Positions 22,687-34,700 of a stretch of 64,000 bases of DNA are shown piece by piece. Positions within the stretch are counted from its first letter, which is position 1, and every line of letters starts with the position of its first letter. The stretch is taken from assembly GCF_030265065.1 (NCBI RefSeq), contig NC_080415.1, positions 38,854,001 to 38,918,000 of the forward strand. The letters are read 5' to 3'. The notes below the pieces were generated by a model. It was given only the letters and a program-made list of their open reading frames with translations, did not search any database and was not told the DNA's origin. Both the position numbers and the translations under genes were made by a program. Origin of the DNA: Corythoichthys intestinalis. Lineage: Eukaryota > Chordata > Actinopteri > Syngnathiformes > Syngnathidae.

Positions 22687-23561
22687 GCCTTCCTTCACTT
22701 CTACGTTGACCACTTTGAAAATTTCATTCCGCCTCGTCTTCCCCAAAAATATTCTCCATTCGTTAATTTTAATTCCAGTACGTGCATGACATCAAGTACT
22801 CGTTGGATTTAAAGTACTGTTGTCACGTAACTAACATACGCTGGTACTTGGACATAACGATCCTTTCGACATCCGACATAAAATTGGACTCATCATTTGT
22901 CTCGACAACAGAACATGGAAAGAGTCAAATCTCTGCCGCACCTCTCTCACACTGTCGTCGGTCACACGGTGCGTTCAGGAACAGCATGCAAAACACAACC
23001 TCCCCACATTAGAACCCAATTCGTTACATTATTATTATTATTCCCATTTGTATTTATAATTTAATTGTTTTGCGGTGTGTAATTGCCATTTGTAATTGTA
23101 CCTGCAGTATTTATTAAGGATTTGGCGTAGGTTTTTGAGCTGTCGAATGAATTAATCAAATTATATTGTATTCTTATTGGAAAGTCCGACCGTTTTGATA
23201 TACAAACCAAGTCTTGGAACGAATTAAATTCGTATGTAGAGATACCACTGTATTCAACTTGATATCGATACTCAAAAATGACTAGAAGACGTCCAATCCG
23301 TTTGAAGAGGGAGGGTGGCAGCAAATAAATGTTATTTCAGTGCCGTCAGCCAGTGCATTAACAAGGAAAGTTCGAAAATATCCTCCCTACTGTCTAGAGT
23401 AGTGCAAAATCAAATTTAGCCCATGACAACAAATTCTTGGCGCTAAAACAAATATGAGTATAACTAATTTTGCCATCAAATATGGTATCCGGATACATTT
23501 CAGTATCAATACTTTTGACAAGCCTAGCTTGAACTGCTTGATGCTGAATTTACATTTAACC

Positions 23562-24437
23562 AGAGGTGGGTAGAGTAGCCAAATATTTTACTCAAGTAAG
23601 AGTAGCGTTACTTCAAAATAATATTACTAAAGTAAAAGTAGTCATGCAAAAAATGTACTGTCGTGCAAGTAAAAAAGGATTCAGTGAAAAGAATACACTA
23701 GTAATGGGTAAAATTATAACTGCTTATATTTTTGTTGGATTTTTTTAAACAAAGGTACTTTTTGCCGAGCACAAAGGTATCTGTATGGACTGTTATTATA
23801 ATGATACTGTACAGAAAAAAAATCTTATAAATGCAGCATTTTTCGTCCAAAGAGCATGACTGCCCTCTGGTGGAGAAAATAGTTCCGCTTGAATAGTAAA
23901 AAGTTTCTACCATTACTATTTTGAAATTAAAAAAACCATATCTCCGGTTTTCCGAGGTCAATCGGTGCCAAATTAAAACTGGGAGAGAGGTTAAAATCTG
24001 CGCTTTCGAGAAATGTTGAGGGCAGCGCTCTATATGAAATAATTTTTACTTATTTTTACGGCGCTTTAAAGGCACCAAATGACTGAAAAGGCTAGCGTGA
24101 AGCTAAAACGGCAAGCTTGCGTCTGATTGGTAGAATGGAGTCATGTGATTACTGTTGCGAAGTCTCATTGGTGAAATCGGTACTACCCCGGAAATACAGT
24201 AGGCACGTCTCTACTCTTGGTATCGGCGGAAAAATAATAATTATGTAGAATAAAGAGGAAAAATGTAACGACTCTTGTGTAGCCCAAAGTAGCGCAGTGA
24301 GAGTAGCGTTTTTTCGTCACAAATCTACTCAAGTAAAAGTAAAAAGTGTAACTTCGTAAAACTACACTTATACATTTTTCTCCAGTTACCCAAGCAAATG
24401 TAACGGAATACATGTAACGCGTTACTACCCACCTCTG
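23562..24437 (+). mobile_element. hAT-type non-autonomous element (CAGAGGTGGG family), copy 1
   Basis: Ends CAGAGGTGGGTAGAGTAGCC and GCGTTACTACCCACCTCTG, flanked by CATTTAAC/CATTTAAT (7 of 8). Other copies: 49745-50639 (whole), 45437-46000 (truncated) and 60668-60745 (one end, inverted). Non-coding; lies 0.2 kb past the wbp2 poly(A) signal. Confidence 0.8.
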
Positions 24438-24480
24438 CATTTAATATATCAAAAAAGCAAGAGGGGCAGATATACGAATA

Positions 24481-25306
24481 CCGTAATTTTTGGACTATAA
24501 GCCGCTACTTTTCCCCCTCATTTTGAATCCTGCGGTTTGTATTGCAGTGCGGCTTATTTGTTGATTTATTTGGGTTAATGGGTAACACTTTATTAGAGCA
24601 GTGTCGTAAGACTGTCATGAGACGTCATAATTACACCATGACACTGTCATAGGCATTAATGAATGCTTATGGCAGATGTCATTAAGTGTCTTGCGGCAAA
24701 TTTTCTCACCAACTCTATTATTTCCATCTCTGATCTTTTACATTCATTCAAAAGTGAGATCGTTTTTCGAATGACACTATATGACATCTGTCATAAGCAT
24801 TCATTAATGCTCTTAATAGTGTCATGCCATAATTATCATTGTCTTATGACAGTCTTACAGCGCCACTGTCAAATAGTGTTACCAAATACCATGAATGGCA
24901 ATTAATAAAACAACTGGAACAGTAACTAAAGAAATAATTAGCACATAACATGGATTTTAATTGTTATTTACATCTGTAGTGCTGCAATGCATGCTAGGAG
25001 GCATGTTGGACGACAACACTGTTGACAGCAGGTGGCAGCAGAGGTTGATCGACTCCGCCAAGGGAGCATTGATGGCCAAATTAAGCTTCTTGAAGCATGG
25101 TGGTTCATTTGGTCTTATGACAGTCTTATGACGCCACTGTCAAATATTACTGGTTAAAATCTTTTTGTGTAAATATCCCTTAACAGTGAGGACAGCTGCG
25201 GTTTATAGTCCAGTGCGGCTTATCTCTGAACAAATGCTGTTTTCATGTCAAATTTAGTGGGTAGCGGCTTTTAGAGTGGTGCGCCTTATTGTCCAAAAAA
25301 TTACGG
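24481..25306. mobile_element. TA-flanked MITE (CCGTAATTTTTGGAC ends) with nested palindromic element
   Basis: The left end CCGTAATTTTTGGACTATAA and right end GTCCAAAAAATTACGG are inverted repeats between TA dinucleotides, in the style of mariner-derived MITEs. It contains a second palindromic element (24581-24883) and a further small fragment of it near 25108-25150. Confidence 0.75.
24581..24883. mobile_element. Long-inverted-repeat MITE (GGTAACACTTTA), nested
   Basis: Starts GGTAACACTTTATTAGAGCA and ends CTGTCAAATAGTGTTACC. The two halves are inverted copies over most of their length (GCATTAATGAATGCTTATG on the left, CATAAGCATTCATTAATGC on the right), so the single strand would fold as one long hairpin. 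Non-coding. Confidence 0.8.
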
Positions 25307-25319
25307 TACATAAAAATAG

Positions 25320-26080
25320 TAATAATTTAACATTTTTAAAAAATCTGTACTTAGGTGTATATTTGTTAAATGTAAATTCAGGCTGTAAGGGATTCAATAC
25401 TGAAGACTGAGTCAGTGAGGGTTTCATTTGTCATTCTCAATGTTGCAAGATTCTCTCTATCTTTAATCAGTTTTGCTTTGATTTTGGTAATCTACAGTAC
25501 AGTATGCCTAACAATCCACAATGACTGAATTTTATGGTACAGTTTTACCAATCTAATGAGCTTAGTAAAGTTGTTTATTTTTATACCATTTAACTGTACA
25601 TATTTTGGAAATTATATGAAGATTGTCAGACATTTCAAGGGAACGCCGACAAATGGCGTAGGATGAAGACTGCATAGATGAGTCAATCTGGCAGTGAGTC
25701 TCTGATCCAGGATTAAAATCAGTCAATCACAGGATGGATTATTTTAATCAAAAGTGGAGCTGTCACCATTTTAGACCGTTTACAAAACACAAGACTGCAT
25801 TGGTAACATTATCTTGATCATAATCTCTGTTTGGATTTCAAATCTTGTGTTGGCAATCGCGTGCACTTCCTGCTTTAATATTTAATCTATGTATTGTATG
25901 TGGAACCTAGCCAGATCTTGGGCTTGACAGTACGATAAAGCTTTATAATAATGAACCGCTAAATGCAACTAATACCTTTATTAAATGGGTCTTGTTGCAT
26001 GTGTAAATGTGTGTTTATTTCATGTCACATGATGTATGGATATTTACACACTGGTCTTAATGGATTGTCATGCTTCAGTT
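25320..26080. other. Intergenic stretch, nothing recognised
   Basis: AT-rich sequence between wbp2 and trim65. No TIR, coding frame with family character or recurring motif stands out. Confidence 0.5.
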
Positions 26081-26085
26081 TAGGC

Positions 26086-26170
26086 CAGGGGTCGGCGACC
26101 TTTAACACCCAAAGAGCCATTTCAACTTGGTTTACACGGAAAAGACAACACCGGGAGCCGTACATACTTT
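26086..26170 (+). repeat. hAT-like repeat end (AGGGGTCGGCGACC)
   Basis: The phrase AGGGGTCGGCGACCTTTAAC followed by AAAGAGCCATTTCA is a common vertebrate hAT-type terminus. A similar end is at 40835-40905. Confidence 0.6.
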
Positions 26171-26364
26171 TTGCCATCGCAAACTAAGATGTAAGCCAAG
26201 GGTTGGGGGATCCAGTCAGGCTCGCTTTTTATACGCCTTTATTCACAAAACACTAACGCAGGTCATTATTTCACCAACTATGTAAAGTCACGGTGTCACT
26301 TGGAAGGTAGCACCATGACTTTACATGGTTGTTGAATTAATGACCTGCAAATTAATATAAAAAT

Positions 26365-28515
26365 TCATTCGTTTGCGCTGTAAAAATGTTCATTTCTGCT
26401 GCTGTCGTTTTTGAGATGTTAATTCTTTGATAGGTCAATCTGAGGTCAAACAGCCCCCCTCATTTTGATGAAAATGGGTAGAAACTGTCAATTGTTTGTG
26501 CTGTATCAACTTACAGAATGGGCTTTAAATATCGGCAATCGGCTGAAAATTATTTTAGATATCGCCAATTGAAAATCGACCTCTAGATTGAACACTCTAA
26601 ATTCTCCATAGATGTGCATGAATGGTTATTTGCCTGTACACTGCTGGCCAGAAGTATTGGCGCCCATGCAATTCTGTCAGATAATGCTCAATTTCTCCCA
26701 GAAAATGATTGCAATAACAAATGCTTTGGTAATAATATCTTCATTTATTTAGCTTGTAATGAAAGAAACACAAAAGAGAATGGGGAAAAAAAATCATCAT
26801 TATGTTCAAAACTCCAAAAATGAGCCAGACAAAAGTATCGGCACCCTCAGCCTAATACTTGGTACCACAACCGCTTCCGGTATCCATCAATGAGTTTCTT
26901 ACAATGCTCCACTGGAATTTTAGACCATTCTTCTTTGGCCAACTGCTCCAGGTCTCTGAGATTTGAAGGGTGCCATTTTCATATCTCTCCACAGGTGTTC
27001 TATGGGATTCTGGTCTGGCCACTGTAGAAGTCTCCAGTGCTTTCTCTCAAACCATTTTCCAGTGCTTTTTGAAGTGTTTTGGCTCATTGTCCTGCTGGAA
27101 GACCCATGACCTCTGCGGGAGGCCCAGCTTTCTCACAATGGGCCATGCAAAATTTGTTGGTGGTCTTCAGACTTCATAATGTCATGCACACAGTCAAGCA
27201 GTCCAATGCCACCAGTAGCAAAGCAACCCCAAAAACCGTGTTCTTTTCTTTGAAGGCCTTGTTTCCTGCCCCCCGTAAGCTCTACGTTGATGCCTTTTAC
27301 GAAAAACCTCTACTTTTGCCTCATCTGACCAGAGGACATTCTTCCAAAACGTTTTTGGCTTTTTCAGGTAAGTTTTGGCAAACTCCAGCCTGGCCTTGTT
27401 TTATGTCTCTGGGTCAGAAGTGGGGTCTTCCTGGGTATCAGTCCCTTTTCATTCAGACGCCGGCAGATAGTACGGGTTGACACTGTTGTACCCTCAGACT
27501 GCAGGACAGCTTGAACTTGTTTGGATGTTAGTTGAGGTTCTTTATCCACCATCTGCACAATCTTTCGTTGAAATCTCTTGTCAATTTTTCTATTCCGTCC
27601 ACATCTAGGGAGGTTAGCCACAACACCGTGGGCTAGACACTTATTGATGACACTGCGCACGGTAGAGACAGGAACATTCAGGTCTTTGGAGCTGGACTTC
27701 CCGTGCTTCCTCACAATTTTGCTTCTCAAGTCCTCAGACAGTCTTTTGGTCTTTTCTTCATGCTCAATGTTGTACACACAAGGACACAGATTGAGTCAAA
27801 TTTAATCCACTTTAACTGGCTGCAAGTGTGATTTAGTTATTGCCACCACCTGTTATGTGCCACAGGTACCGTAATTAACAGGTGCTGTTAATTACACAAA
27901 TTACAGAAGCATCTGGCCCGTTTTTGGAGTTTTGTGTAAAATGATATTTTTTTCCCCCATTCTCGTTTGTGTTTTTCATTGCAAGCAAAATAAATGAAGA
28001 TATTACTACCAAAGCATTTGTAATTGCAATCATTTTCTGGGGGAAATTGTGGATTATCTGACAGAATTGCAGGGCTGCCAATACTTTTGGCCAGCACTGT
28101 ATATCATCATGTGCTAGGGTTATGCTGTAAAAAATTTTTCTGCTGCTATCGTTTTTGAGATATTAACGATTCTTTTATAGTTCAATCTGAGGTCAACTAG
28201 CCCCCATTATGATTAAAAATGGCTAAAAACTGTGTCAATCATTTGTGCTACGTTTGTGCGTGTGCTGTAAACATTTCCGTTACTCCAACATCGGCAATTG
28301 GCTGAAATGTTTTTTTTTTTAATATCGGTATCGGCGTGAAAATCGACCTCTAGAATAACCACTCCAAATTGTCCGTAGATTGTCGTGAATGGTTATTTGC
28401 CTGTACGTGCCCTGCAACTCGCTGGCAACCAGTTCAGAATGTACCCTTCCTCCTGCCTATAGTTTGCTGCGATAGGCTCCAGCACCCCCATGAGGATAAG
28501 CAGTTCAAGAAGATG
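26365..28515. repeat. Duplicated ~260-bp unit flanking a Tc1 element, with SINE-like tail
   Basis: 26365-26636 and 28120-28400 are diverged direct repeats. Both contain TTTCTGCTGCT..CGTTTTTGAGAT, CAATCTGAGGTCAA, ATCGGCAAT.GGCTGAAA, AAAATCGACCTCTAGA and GAATGGTTATTTGCCTGTA. The second continues into CTGGCAACCAGTTCAG and GATAGGCTCCAGCACCCCCA (to about 28515), the familiar tail of a teleost interspersed repeat. The Tc1 family-C element at 26639-28099 sits between them. Confidence 0.6.
26639..28099 (-). mobile_element. Tc1-like element (family C), full length, inactive
   Basis: 1461 bp flanked by TA, with TIRs starting CACTGCTGGCCAGAAGTATT and ending GGCCAGCACTG. The minus strand holds a decayed transposase whose N-terminal part is at 27777-27364: RSKIVRKHGKSSSKDLNVPV, STVRSVINKC, NLPRCGRNRKID, then VQAVLQSEGTTVSTRTICRR. 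The catalytic half is broken over several frames. Other copies are at 30469-36197 and 55170-56659. Confidence 0.88.
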
Positions 28516-28763
28516 ATTTATTACGTTACGGCCATGGGGGGATTCCCCTCAACACACAATAAAAGGCCTGTTTTATAACTGAACAGTCAACAGTTTTGAA
28601 AGACTTCACCTTTCATTAGAATTCGAAAGTGTAGTCTAGAGCATTTTGGACTAATTCCACAAAAGGAGCTGAACTTATTCCCGTATTTTTTCTTCATTGT
28701 AATGTCATTATGTGAGAAGAGAAACAAATCGGTCAGTTTCAAGGACAAGAAAAACAGTGCAAT

Positions 28764-31700
28764 TCACGAGGAGCAGAGCGTGATGCTGACACCCTCTCCT
28801 ATCCAGCAAGCGGGGAAAAGCTCCTGGGCGAAGGCACAGTGGAAGGCGTGCAGCCGGACGTGTCCGTCTCCGTAAAAGGTGAGCGTCCCCGCCTCGTAGT
28901 CCAGCAGCACGCCGATGCGGCCGTGCCGCGAAGATCCGGCCAGGGTCTCCTTGCGGCCGTTGTGCCAGGCGTTGAGCTGCTTCTCGTCCAACTGCAGGCT
29001 CCACGACAGTTCGTTCATACCTAGAATGCACCTTCGGCCCTTTTCTTTCCTGGGGATGCCGGCGTAGGTGACCTGAGGAAGACGGGAGTTTTTAGCGGCA
29101 AGTAGTACCCAATTTCCCGTTTGAGTATAAAGTCGTAAGATTTACTTGTAGAGTTGTGCGATATTGTCAGGTGGCCAACAAACATTGGCTTCGGACCAGT
29201 ATGCAAGTTGCCTTCAAAATGAACGTAGAAGCTGCCTGCCTTTGAGGGCTGGTCAAGTTTATCACAGTAGTTACACTTATTGGCCACAAGATGTCTCTGA
29301 ACTAAGATGGTTAGGATTTGTTATGTGTGCAAACCATTTATGGTGCAAAAATTAAATAAACAAATGTTTAAAATATAATTAATATAAACTCGTACTATAC
29401 ATATACAGTGCCCTCCATAATTATTGGATTTAAAATTTGAACTCTTTGCTCCGATTGGCCATCGGTACACTAGGGTGTCGGCAATGCGTGTGGTAGCTTA
29501 GACACATCGCGAGACATGGACTACAATCGTTCTTCAATGACACCCGAGCTTTGCTATTTTAACAATTCTACAAAAATCCAGATGCAAAATTTCTATATGG
29601 ATATTTTTGGAAACACTACACTACTTGGTGATATGTGTAAGGGAAGCATGTACCCCTAGGTAAGCCCATGGTTTGGACACCTCCAGCTCCCAGTAGTGTT
29701 GGCCTTGTTGGAAGCCCTGGCTGCACAACACCTGCCAGGTGTAATCAAAGCGGGATTCGTGATCGGCTACGGGAAGCAACCCCGAAGTCAGGTGCTCCGC
29801 TCTCTGGTTCTCTCGGGACAAAACCAGATTGCCGTTGGCGCTGTTGGGGTCAAATGTCAGACAGCATCTGTCTGGAATGAGGGAAAAGGAAAACAAATGT
29901 TTTTCCTCGTCAGAGGGAACCTTTTATATTTACATGAAGGTCATTTTTCAACTGGGTGTTATTATTTCAATAGAACTTACAAGCACTGATGCCCTCCCTC
30001 CCATCAGGGTGACACGGAGCAGCAGGACTGGGAACCACGGCCAGAATGGGCCTCTTCTCCTGAGGAGAACCTGGTGGCGACAGCCTTGAGAATACAAAAA
30101 AAAAGGAGAAGAAGGAACGCTCATTGCTGACCTTCCGAGTCCTGGCCCAAAACGGTGCAGACGGCTCTTTCAAGGTCCTCGACCACCAGCTTGGAGATCC
30201 GGGTCATGACTTCCGTGATGGCGTTTAGCCGATCCTGCAGGTGGGGGGTGACGTCGGAGGGAATTTTCTTGAGGCGTGGAACCTCCACAAGCATGGATTC
30301 CTTTGAGAAGAGAAGTATACAAGTTCGAAAATGAGATTTTTCTTATTGTCGTCCAAGAACACGATGTGATGTTTACAAGGCATATACAACAGCTTCAACA
30401 CAATCAAAATAACTGACATTTTTTTCATTTGACATGAGTGAATTAAGCCTTTTTTAATACGTGCTCTACAGTGCTGGCCAAAAGTATTGGCACCCCTGCA
30501 ATTCTGTCAGATAATGCTCAATTTCTTCCAGAAAATGATTGCAATTACAAATGCTTTGGTAGAAACATCTTCATTTATTTGGCTAGCAATGAAAAACAAA
30601 AATTAAATCATTATCATTTCTCACAAAACTCAAAAAATGGGCCGGACAAAGGTATTGGCACCCTCAGCCTAATACTTGGTAGCACAACCTTTAGACAAAA
30701 TAACTGCGTACAAACGATTCCGGTATCCACCAATGAGTTTCTTACGATGCTCTGCTGGAATTTTAGACCATTCTTCTTTGGCCAACTGCTCCAGGTCTCT
30801 GAGATTCGAAGGGTACCATTTTCAGATCTTTCCAGAGGTGTTCGATGGGATTCGGGTCTGGACTCATTGCTGGCCACTGGCCAGTCTCCAGTGCTTTCTC
30901 TCAAACCATTTTCGAGTGCTTTTTGAAGTGTGTTTTGAGTCATTGTCCTGCTGGAAGACCCAGCCTTCTCACACTGGGCCCTACATTATGCTTCAAAATT
31001 TGTTGGTCGTCTTCAGACTTCATAATGCATATTTCAAAATTCATCTTTTTTTCGCTGCTCAGCCTTCAACGAGTACAGACGCACTCTGAGCTCCTGAAGC
31101 ACTCTCTTATCTTAACCGATAAGCGCTCAGGGCCAGCAAGCTCGACTCCCAGTATGGCTCCAAAGAAGTTGAAACCTGGAGACTTGGATGAAATAAAATC
31201 CTCCATACAGAATTTGGAGGTCTCCTTGACTGGCTTGATTCAAAACCAGAATCAAGAAATCGTCAAAGAGCTCCAGTTACTTCGCGCTGAAAACGAGAAA
31301 CTCAAGCAGGCGGTCGAGGAGAAAGATGTTCGCAGCAAGAGGCTGGAAAGTTTGGCTGACGATGTCGACCAGTGCCGACGCGCAAATAGGCTCATCATTT
31401 CTGGATTAAAACTTACGCCTAGCCCAGGGGACACAGTGGCGCAACTGGCAATTGCTAAGCTGAAAGAGTATGGAATAAACATGGAACCGCTGGACATCCG
31501 TGGCTGCCTTCTGCTCCCATCTGGGGGGAGAGGACCGGCCACGGTGCTCATGAAGCCAAGACTGCCCTGCTTAACCAGCGCCGCCACCTGAAAGGGTCGA
31601 AGATTTTTTTTTTATGACAACTTGACTCGCCGAAATGCCAAAACTGCAAGAATAGCACGTCAACTCAAGAAAGCTGGGAAAATAGCCAACACCTGGGTCT

Positions 31701-34700
31701 CGGATTGCAGGATCCTTGTCAAGACGCAAGATATGAAGATAAAAGCTATCACGAGTCTTGACCAGCTGAATATAATAGCTGGATAACTGTAAATACTACA
31801 CAGCGGACCAGTATAACAACTCGTGGATGTGGACGGTAAGCTGAAACCTATCAATGGCAGGAGTCTCTACAAGAATCTCGAACACACTAAGGATTATCTA
31901 CTAAAAATAACAAAGGCACTGACTTGAATTTGCACGGACATAACATGACACGAATGAATCTGGCATCTAAGGGGGGAGGTGGGGTTGCAATTATGATTGA
32001 CAATCTCCTGGAATGTATTACAATTGAGCTCCTAATCCCCAATTGTAAAAACAATTATCTCCTGTGTCTACCGAGCTCCTGATTCAAATGTCTAGTATAT
32101 GAAAAAGATACTGTATAAAACGAATAATAAGCATGTTTTCGTTGTGGAGACATTAATCTTGGGATAAAATATGTACAGCATATTGTTTGATTTTATACAT
32201 TCATTTCTGATGAAACTGTTACAGTGACCTATGTGTGCGCCAATTGTTGCCGCTACTCACACCAGCTGTGATAACACATAATCACTTTTGCCACACACAT
32301 AGCCACAACAAAATGTTCCACAGCAAACAGATGCAAAATCTCAGGGACATGACTAAGCCATAACCTTGTACGCCCTGAAACTAATTGAGCTGCTTGACTG
32401 GACGCTAAGTTACGAAACTCAGATTGTTGATTGTGTTATTGTACAGTTTTGATGTATGTTCCATGCCTGAATGTGCGTCTTTAGTTGTATGGGGGACGGG
32501 AAACTGATAAGCATATGCTTCATCCCATCCGCCTTTGTCCTCTTCTTCGGTTCCTTCGGGCAAATCATATCACATTTTGTAATCGTCAATGATTGTCAAT
32601 GATACCGATGATGATGACAATAAAATTCCATTCCATTCTATTCCAATGCCATGCACACGGTCAGCAAAAGCAACCCCAAAACATCAGGGAACCGCCGCCA
32701 TGTTTGACTGTGGGGACCGTTTTCTTTGAAGGCCTAGTTTTTTTTCCCCTTTAAACTCTTATGTTGATGCCTTTTCCCAAAAAGTTCTATTTTTGTCTCA
32801 ACTGAGCCGAACCTTTCCAAAACGTTTTTGGCTTTCTCAGGTAAGATTTGGCAAAATCCAGTCTGGCTTTTTTGTGTCTCTGGGTCAGAAGTGGAGTCTT
32901 CCTGGTTATCCTACCGTAGAGTCCCTTTTCATTCAGACGCCGACGGATAGCACGGGTTGACACTGTTGTACCCTCGGACTGCGGGACAGCTTGAACCTGT
33001 TTGTAAGTTAGTCGAGGTTCTTTATCCACCATCCGCACAATCATTCGTTGACATCTCTCGTCAATTTTCTTTTCCGTCCACATCTTGGGAGGTTAGCCAC
33101 AGTGCCATGGGCTTTACACTTATTGATGACACTGCACACGGTAGACACAGGAACATTCAGGTCTTTGGAGATGGACTTGTAGCCTTGAGATTGCCCATGC
33201 TTCCTCACAATTTTGCTTCTCAAGTCCTGTGACAGTTCTTTGGTCTTCTTCCTTTTCTCCATGCTCAATGTGGTTCACACAAGGACACAGGACAGCGGTT
33301 GAGTCAACTTTAATCTAACTGGCTGCAAGTGTGATTTAGTTACTGCCACCACCTGTTATGTGCCACAGGTAAGTAACAGGTGCTGTTAATTATACAAATT
33401 AGAGAAGCGTCACATGATTTTTCAAAGGGTACCAAAGGGTGACTTTTGTACAGCCCATTTTTTTTGGAGTTTTGTGTAAAATGATAATGGTTTAATTTTT
33501 ATTTTTCATTCTCTTTTGTGTTTTTCCATTGCAAGCAAAATCAATGAAGATATTACTACCAAAGCATTTGTAATCGCGGTCATTTTCCGGGAGAAATTTA
33601 GCATTATCTGACAGAATTGCAGCGGTGCCAATTAGAGATATCCCGATCGATCGGGATGCCGATCACGTCATTTTCAAAGTATCGGAATCGGCAAAAAAAA
33701 TATCGGACATACTTTTTTTTTAATATATATATTTTTTAATTCAATCGTTTTCTAAATGTATTTAACGTTACAGACATAATATGTTACACTCATCCGGAGT
33801 GTTTAGTTTAGGCTTAAGGTAGGGTTATCAAATTTATCCCGATAACTAGAGGTGTGCAAAATTTCCGATTCTTAGATTATTCGCGATTCGGCCGTGGAAG
33901 ATTCGAGAACGATTCACAAACATCCAAATTCCGATTATTGAAATATGCCAAGTAAAGCGGAAGTACAACACACTCAGCGCGCCGCGCGGTCAATGAGGAA
34001 CGGAGCGAGAGTAGCTAAACATCATGCTTATCATTACCGGGCCCCTCGGGTAATGCCAATGCTCAACTCACGGCTCTAACTCAACTCATGCCGCGAGATA
34101 AAAAAACACAACAACATACCTGACTGCTGCCGAAAAGCTGCTACAAAGTACATCCACATAATGTTACGGTAGATATCATTTATGTAGGACTAGATGCAAT
34201 AACGATTCAATAGCGTTAGCAGCACACCTACAAAAAGCTAGATACGGGCATTAGTAAACGGCCGCCATCTTAAAGCAGTACTCTTCCCTGCAAGGCTGTT
34301 GTAGCGAACCTTCCAAACAAACCTAATGAACTTTTTATCTAAAATACACCTAAATCGGTAAAATATTGACTTGAATCTATCTTTAAAATAGTTTTAAAAC
34401 TTTCACATGTCGAAAGTAGACAAAAGGGAAGTTATGGAATAACGGGAGCAATTTTAACAACTTTAACGGTTGATTCACAACATTAAATTAATTGAATGTA
34501 GTTTAAAGCTGCTGATACAGAATAGGGACTGGAGTTTTTTATTTAATGTTATTTTTGTATATTTGTTTACTGCTATATGTTAACTGGATACTGAAATAGT
34601 AGTTTGGTTTAGCCTGAGAGTATTTTTGAACAATTTTGGAACTAATGTACAAAACATTAAAAAAAAAAAAAAAATTAATTAAAAAAAGGAGGGGGGTGCA

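Noticed and set aside
30845-31153. N-terminal extension of the LINE ORF1 frame
   Set aside because: This part is antisense Tc1 family-C sequence before the LINE insertion point; the likely ORF1 start is at 31154.
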